Of a stretch of 45,313 nucleotides of DNA, positions 41,170 to 45,313 are shown in pieces. The stretch lies in NCBI GenBank assembly GCA_003019595.1, contig NEXD01000005.1, positions 1 to 45,313 on the forward strand, written 5' to 3'. This DNA comes from Candidatus Marsarchaeota G1 archaeon BE_D (lineage in GTDB: Archaea; Thermoproteota; Thermoprotei_A; Marsarchaeales; Marsarchaeaceae). Below the pieces are notes generated by a model. That model had not been told where the DNA came from and searched no databases. It saw only the letters and a list, made by a program, of their open reading frames with translations. The position numbers and the translations under genes were made by a program. How positions within the stretch are numbered: position 1 is the first letter of the stretch; every line of letters begins with the position of its first letter.

Positions 41170-42546
41170 ATGTTTACTTCACAAATTAGGTTTGGCACAG
41201 ATGGCTGGAGAAGCAGGATGGACGCTGACTTTAATCGAACAAACGTTAGAAGGCTTGCGTACGCGGTTGGCAAGTACCTATCAAAAAAACAAGGAAAAAG
41301 CGTGATTGTGGGTTACGACACAAGACGCAATTCGAGTGTTTTTGCGCTTGATGTAGCTAGTGTGTTAGGCGCAATGGGGTACAAAGTTCAGCTGACTAGT
41401 AGGCCAACGCCAACTCCGGTCGTTGCGTACACCGTGGTGCGCACGCAAGCGCTTGCCGCAGTTCAGATCACCGCAAGCCACAATCCCCCGATTTACAACG
41501 GTTTTAAATTCATTCCGGATTACGGAGGACCAGCTTTTCCGGAAATCACGTCAGAAATCGAGTCGTACCTTCCAGAAGGCGACGTGCATACGCAACAGCT
41601 TGAAGCGCAAAGGTTTGACCCGATGGCCGATTACTTTGAGTTTGTGTCAAAAAATGTGGACCTTACGCGTTTACAAGGCTTAAAGATAGTCACAGACCCG
41701 TTGTACGGTGCGGGTTTTGGTTATCTTTCCACCCTTCTTTCTAGGTTTGGCGCAAAAGTGGAAGAGATTCACGGATATCCTGACCCTGAGTTTGGAGGTC
41801 TGAGCCCTGAACCCAATCGCGAAAACACAAGAGAGCTTGCAAAAAAAGTTGTGGAAAGCAAAGCGGACTTTGGGATTGCGAACGATGGCGACGCGGACAG
41901 GTTTGCCGCGGTTGATGAAAAGGGCGAGCACTACTCTTCAAACATGCTCGTTCTTGTGATCGCGGATTATTTGTTCAGGCTAAAGGGGTTAAGGGGGAAA
42001 GTGGCAAGGTCTGTTTCCACGACAAGCAAGCTTGACAAGCTTTGTGCGCGCTACGGAATTCCCGTCGTAGAAACACCAGTTGGCTTCAAATACCTCGCAA
42101 AGGAGCTCATGAGCGGCGCGGTGCTTGCCGCAGAAGAAAGTGGTGGAATAGGTTACGGCTGGTCTGTCCCCGAAAAAGATGGTCTAATGAGCGGTGCGCT
42201 TCTTTGCGAAGCGATAAGCAAGCAGGGTCGAAGCTTAAAAGAGGTGTGGGAAAGGGTTCAGGATGAGCTCGGCGAGTATCACTATCTTCAGTACAACTTC
42301 CCGGCAAAAGAGGAATTAAAGGCAAGAATTGAAAGGTTAAGAGCGCAGGAAATTGAAAGACTTAACGGTATTCCGGTAAAAACGAAAATAACGATCGATG
42401 GACTCAAGCTGGTTTTGCAAGACGGCTCTTGGGTTTTGTTAAGGCCATCGGGCACAGAGCCGCTTATTCGTGTGTACATAGAAGCCACCGAACAAAGGCT
42501 ACTCGAAGAATTGAAGAAGGCCGCAGACAAACTCATTTTGGGTTAA
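41170..42546 (+). CDS. Phosphoglucosamine/phosphomannomutase family protein
   Basis: An alpha-D-phosphohexomutase of 458 residues. Domains in order: FGTDGWRSRMDADFN, the phosphoserine loop AAVQITASHNPPIYNGFKF, the metal loop NDGDADRFAAVDEKG, the sugar-specificity loop AAEESGGIGYGWSVPEKDG, and the phosphate-binding LLRPSGTEPLIRVYIEA. The EESGGIG type and absence of EMSGH lean towards glucose/glucosamine phosphate, but the substrate cannot be fixed by eye. ATG 41170 follows an in-frame TTG. Its end overlaps the amidohydrolase gene by 4 nt. Confidence 0.9.
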   Translation: MFTSQIRFGTDGWRSRMDADFNRTNVRRLAYAVGKYLSKKQGKSVIVGYDTRRNSSVFALDVASVLGAMGYKVQLTSRPTPTPVVAYTVVRTQALAAVQITASHNPPIYNGFKFIPDYGGPAFPEITSEIESYLPEGDVHTQQLEAQRFDPMADYFEFVSKNVDLTRLQGLKIVTDPLYGAGFGYLSTLLSRFGAKVEEIHGYPDPEFGGLSPEPNRENTRELAKKVVESKADFGIANDGDADRFAAVDEKGEHYSSNMLVLVIADYLFRLKGLRGKVARSVSTTSKLDKLCARYGIPVVETPVGFKYLAKELMSGAVLAAEESGGIGYGWSVPEKDGLMSGALLCEAISKQGRSLKEVWERVQDELGEYHYLQYNFPAKEELKARIERLRAQEIERLNGIPVKTKITIDGLKLVLQDGSWVLLRPSGTEPLIRVYIEATEQRLLEELKKAADKLILG

Positions 42547-43814
42547 AAATCTTCAAGCGCCTTTGTGAACTCTTGTTTGGCTTCCTCTTCATCGATTGTG
42601 AGAATTTTTCCGTTTATCATAATGGGCTTACCCGAAACGATCACGTCCACGGTAGCAACTGGCGCGTAGACGATGCGATTTGGTAGTGGCACACTTCTGT
42701 GACAAATCACAGAAGGAGTGCGCAAATCAAGTGTTATCACATCGGCCGCATTACCAGTTTGCAGCGCATGCTTTGGAAAGCCAAGCGCTTCGTAACCGTT
42801 TTTGGTTGCGATCAAAAGCGCTTCGTGTGGCTTTAAAAGCGTGGGGTCCCATCTTGAATGCTTTATGAGTAACAAGCCTATCTTTATCGTTTCTAGAACG
42901 CTCAAAGAGTTGTTGCTCGCCGCCCCATCTGTGCCAAAGCTCACTCTTACCCCTTCTTTCAAAAGCTCTGGAACTGGAGCCACACCACCCTCTGCAAGCT
43001 TCATGTTGGAAACTGGGCAAAACGAAACGCTCACTTCGTAATTTGCGAGCTTTCTTATTTCTTGTTTTGTCACCCAAACCGCGTGTGACGCAAGCGTGCG
43101 TGGTGAAAGAAGACCGCACTCCTCTAACAAATCCGTTTCTCTTTTTCCAAAGCTTTTTTCGCACAAAACTTGACTCCATCTTGTTTCCGCAAGGTGTATG
43201 GTGACCCTTATTTCGTGTTCTTTAGAAAGCGCGCCTATTTGTTCTAGCGTTTCTTTTTTACACGAGTAAATCGAGTGAGGACCAAAACCCCATTTCACGA
43301 GCGCGTCGCAACGCTGAGAGAGAACAAGGTTTGACACGTGTGAAAGCGTGTGTTCTTCAAACTCTCCGTCAAAAATCGGAGGACACACAAGCGCTCTCAA
43401 GCCAACGCTTTTTGTGGCTTCGACGAGCGCGTCTTCGAAAAAGTAGTTGTCCGCAAACGCTGTTACACCCGCTTTAACAAGCTCTATCAACCCAAGTTTT
43501 GACGCGACAAGCGCGTGTTCCCTTTTGAGCTTTCTTTCAAGCGGCCAAATCCTTTTTTCAAGCCACTCACGTAAGGGCAAATCATCCGCAAGACCCCTAA
43601 AAAGAGTCATCGCAAGGTGGGTGTGGGTGTTCGCAAGGCCTGGCAAAACCGCTTTTTTGTTGCATTCGACAACGTAATCTGATTTAAAACCCGTGCTCTT
43701 TTCTGTGATTTCTTGAATCAAACCGTCTTCGATGTAAACGTTTAAATTACATAGCTGTTTACCTGTGTATGTGTCGTAAACGATTGATGCGCCCTTTAAG
43801 AGAATGGCTGTCAT
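42543..43814 (-). CDS. Amidohydrolase, S-adenosylhomocysteine/MTA deaminase-like (TRZ/ATZ family)
   Basis: The 423-residue metal-dependent deaminase has GLANTHTHLAMTLFRGLADDLPLREWLEKRIWP (HxH metal ligands near 62-64), KWGFGPHSIYSCKKETL and TIHLAET with the His ligands, and FGTDGAASNNSLSVLE with the Asp. This pattern is that of 5'-methylthioadenosine/S-adenosylhomocysteine deaminases, whose product is an inosine analogue; substrate choice is inferred. The Glu of HLAET is present, so it should be active. Confidence 0.88.
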   Translation of the reverse strand: MTAILLKGASIVYDTYTGKQLCNLNVYIEDGLIQEITEKSTGFKSDYVVECNKKAVLPGLANTHTHLAMTLFRGLADDLPLREWLEKRIWPLERKLKREHALVASKLGLIELVKAGVTAFADNYFFEDALVEATKSVGLRALVCPPIFDGEFEEHTLSHVSNLVLSQRCDALVKWGFGPHSIYSCKKETLEQIGALSKEHEIRVTIHLAETRWSQVLCEKSFGKRETDLLEECGLLSPRTLASHAVWVTKQEIRKLANYEVSVSFCPVSNMKLAEGGVAPVPELLKEGVRVSFGTDGAASNNSLSVLETIKIGLLLIKHSRWDPTLLKPHEALLIATKNGYEALGFPKHALQTGNAADVITLDLRTPSVICHRSVPLPNRIVYAPVATVDVIVSGKPIMINGKILTIDEEEAKQEFTKALEDF

Positions 43815-43930
43815 TGGTTTTGTTAATTTTTAAGGATGCATAAGCTTTGGCTTTTGGAATTACCGAAATTCAATCCTTTAAAGCTCGCAGAAGCCCAAAA
43901 ACACGTGAATCGCAATCTTTGTGAGACATT

Positions 43931-43939
43931 TTTTATATT
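43931..43939 (+). promoter_or_regulatory. TATA-like box of a candidate RNA gene
   Basis: TTTTATATT lies about 27 nt before the base of the nested stem that begins at 43962, the spacing expected for a transcription start there. Confidence 0.45.
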
Positions 43940-43959
43940 ATTCGTAAAAGCCTGAAAGT

Positions 43960-44065
43960 GCGTAGCAAAAAAGCAAAGTGTGACACACGCAAACCAGTAA
44001 GTCGCTGATTTAAGCGTAAACCTTCGTCTTGCGGGTTAACTTCTGGTTTGTGAGCTACTCAAAAT
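43960..44065 (+). ncRNA. Candidate structured non-coding RNA
   Basis: There is no open frame. Nested stems: GTAGC/GCTAC (43962-43966/44054-44058) and CAAACCAG/CTGGTTTG (43990-43997/44043-44050), with inner arms CGCT-GATTTA-AGCG and TAAACC/GGGTTA. A TATA box sits at the right place upstream and a TTTTTG follows. It looks like a branched RNA of about 105 nt. It is not a tRNA: no T-arm. No known class (C/D, H/ACA, SRP, RNase P) was recognised. The rest of 43815-44070 holds nothing else visible. Confidence 0.4.
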
Positions 44066-44070
44066 TTTTG

Positions 44071-44415
44071 TTACGACAAGCAAAACAAAAACTTGAAAGT
44101 AATAGTAGAATGCAGAAAAAAGCTTGTAGTAAATACCATTGTTAAGAAAACGAACGCTTGGAAACGCCAAAAATTCGACCAAGTGGCTATTGCGACAGCC
44201 CAATACACAAATGCGCGTTTGTCGATAACGCCAAGCTTCTCATAAAAGTAAGGAAAAAGCAAAAGAGGAGAAAGTGGCCAGAACAAGAGAAGTAAAGCGA
44301 GTAAGAGCGTACCTGGAAACGCCGATGTATTAAAAAATAGAAAACTAGTTACTCCAATCGTAATTACAACCAGCGTAAAAATTAGAAGCACTTTTCCAAG
44401 CCTCATACGTGTCAC
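44071..44415 (-). CDS. Small membrane protein downstream of the surface protein
   Basis: A 114-residue protein from GTG 44415, which shares bases with the stop of the upstream gene (GTGA). It has about four membrane helices: VLLIFTLVVITIGVTSFLFF, LLLALLLLFWPLSPLLLFPYF, YWAVAIATWSNFWRF, FVFLTMVFTTSFFL. No family is recognised. The coupled start means it is made with the secreted protein and may anchor or export it, which is inference. Confidence 0.6.
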   Translation of the reverse strand: MTRMRLGKVLLIFTLVVITIGVTSFLFFNTSAFPGTLLLALLLLFWPLSPLLLFPYFYEKLGVIDKRAFVYWAVAIATWSNFWRFQAFVFLTMVFTTSFFLHSTITFKFLFCLS

Positions 44416-45313
44416 CAAAGCTGGGTGTTGTCCGAAATCTGGTAGTTCGTATACGTCCAAGTGATTGTAGCGCAAGCGCCGCTACCAATCACTTGCCAGT
44501 ATAGACCGTCGTATGCGGGATGTTCGCTAATCCAGTATCCGAGTGTTTCGCTAGCCTCTGATCCTGCTACTTGCGTTATTCCTTGGAAATTCGTAACGAC
44601 AACGCAAACAGTCCTGTAAGACGAACTTGCCGTAAGCTTTTGGCCGTTGACTTGATAGGCCACTAGTAAATCTATCGGTGTGACTTCGACTGCGGTGACA
44701 TGATCTTTTTCGGCATAAACCTGATCACCCCAAACCCAGCCAATATGCCAGTAAGCGTAGCCGCTACACTCACCACTTCTGTTACAAAAACTTTCGCCGA
44801 TTGTGCTAGCGTGTTGCACGGTATATGATAAAACCTGCCCGCTATTATTGCGTAGCCTGCGTTGTACACTTCGGCTAGCCAGCCTGTGGTTAAAGGGTAT
44901 TGTGATGTGCTAAAGCCAATAAGAATAATAATAGGGTGGATTAAAAGGTGAAACACTTTGCGCGCCGAAGTAGAAGTATGGGTAGGCGTATGAGGGTTTT
45001 ACAAAGTCTTCAACGGTGTAGTAGTAGGGAGAAATCGAAGGGTCTTGGTAGTCGAAAACCATTACGCCTTGCGAATTCGCGCTTCTACAACTAGGAGATG
45101 TGCACCAGTACAAAAGAAGCGAAACGTTGTCTCCCTTGTAAGCGCCCAAAACCAGAGTCAAGAATTTCGTAAGGCGGTAGGTTGGGGTAGTTTCCTAGTG
45201 TGTATACTTCACAAGCGGCTATCACAAACCAAGCGACGCCTAGGTTTCCTGTCTAAATATGCGTAGAACTCGTAACCCAAATCCCACCCACGAATCGTTG
45301 TCGGGGAGGTGAC
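44412..45313 (-). pseudogene. Secreted/surface protein read in five frames, cut by the right edge
   Basis: Continuous protein-like sequence jumps frame at about 45247, 45160, 44907 and 44840. Reading pieces in order gives GWDLGYEFYAYLDR, GVAWFVIAACEVYTLGNYPNL, TLVLGAYKGDNVSLLLYWCTS, TTGWLAEVYNAGYAIIAG, and TIGESFCNRSGECSGYAYWH. It ends with TASSSYRTVCVVVTNF and ATITWTYTNYQI. It is Tyr/Trp/Ser-rich with several Cys, typical of exported archaeal proteins. No family is recognised. Three changes need one base removed and one needs one added. Either a pseudogene or a low-quality contig end. Confidence 0.55.

Noticed and set aside
43990-44050. tRNA-like fold in the 43.9-44.1 kb gap
   Set aside because: There is an 8-bp outer stem and a D-arm-like hairpin but no T-arm, no GTTCRA loop and no usable anticodon arm.
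1-45313. CRISPR array, rRNA or tRNA genes
   Set aside because: No regularly spaced repeats, rRNA signatures or complete tRNA cloverleaf were seen in any intergenic region.

Overview
The window looks like part of an archaeal chromosome, most likely from a Thermoproteota-type (TACK) thermophile. The evidence is an archaeal-style IleRS, a DUF373 membrane protein, PAC2-family, TRAM and MptE/DUF447 proteins, two PaREP1-type HEPN proteins, many TATA boxes 25-30 nt before probable leaderless starts, and frequent TTG/GTG starts. No rRNA or tRNA gene and no CRISPR array was seen. Genes are tightly packed, often with 4-20 nt overlaps.

Layout. 1-536 is a poorly coding left edge with a cut reading frame. 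537-3389 (minus) holds a phosphoribosyltransferase, an HExxH protein, a membrane protein, a VOC protein and SurE. 3431-10491 (minus) is a complex I operon encoding only the membrane arm, transcribed A-H-J-K-L-M-N, with no B, C, D or I. 10543-15636 holds a GNAT protein, a TRAM protein, glutamine synthetase, a prenyl diphosphate synthase, a membrane protein and a MenG/UbiE methyltransferase. 15617-18362 (minus) holds an HELGH protein, PdxT, PdxS and a FixX-like ferredoxin. 18395-21775 holds an EF-Tu-like protein without a GTPase site, a UbiD decarboxylase, and a winged-helix/membrane-protein pair. 22027-24639 holds DUF447, MptE and an MFS transporter. 24629-30453 (minus) is a lipoate module (LipB, E3, E2, LipA) interrupted by an AAA ATPase gene that carries a tandem palindromic operator. 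30495-30968 is a peroxiredoxin. 31017-34092 is an accessory patch: duplicated PaREP1 genes, decayed sequence, and a CorA-like gene split by a structured 0.35-kb IS200/IS605-like non-autonomous element, with a second such element beside it. 34093-43814 is housekeeping again: IleRS, Hsp20, PAC2, a cation exchanger, DUF373, phosphohexomutase and amidohydrolase. 43815-45313 holds a candidate RNA gene, a small membrane protein and a multiply frameshifted secreted protein that runs off the right edge.

The respiratory theme is consistent. The complex I membrane arm, isoprenoid synthesis, MenG/UbiE, UbiD and FixX all point to a menaquinone-type electron transport chain. E2, E3, LipA and LipB point to a lipoate-dependent 2-oxoacid dehydrogenase whose E1 lies elsewhere.

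The most notable observations are these. (1) Four genes, including essential IleRS, each need exactly one extra base in an A/T homopolymer to read through; this is either an indel artefact or slippage. (2) The CorA-like gene can be restored in frame by removing a hairpin-rich, omega-RNA-like element. (3) The complex I cluster has only the membrane arm, and its NuoA lacks a usual acidic residue. (4) There are two promising non-coding RNA or inverted-repeat loci. All functional calls come from reading motifs; no database search was run.
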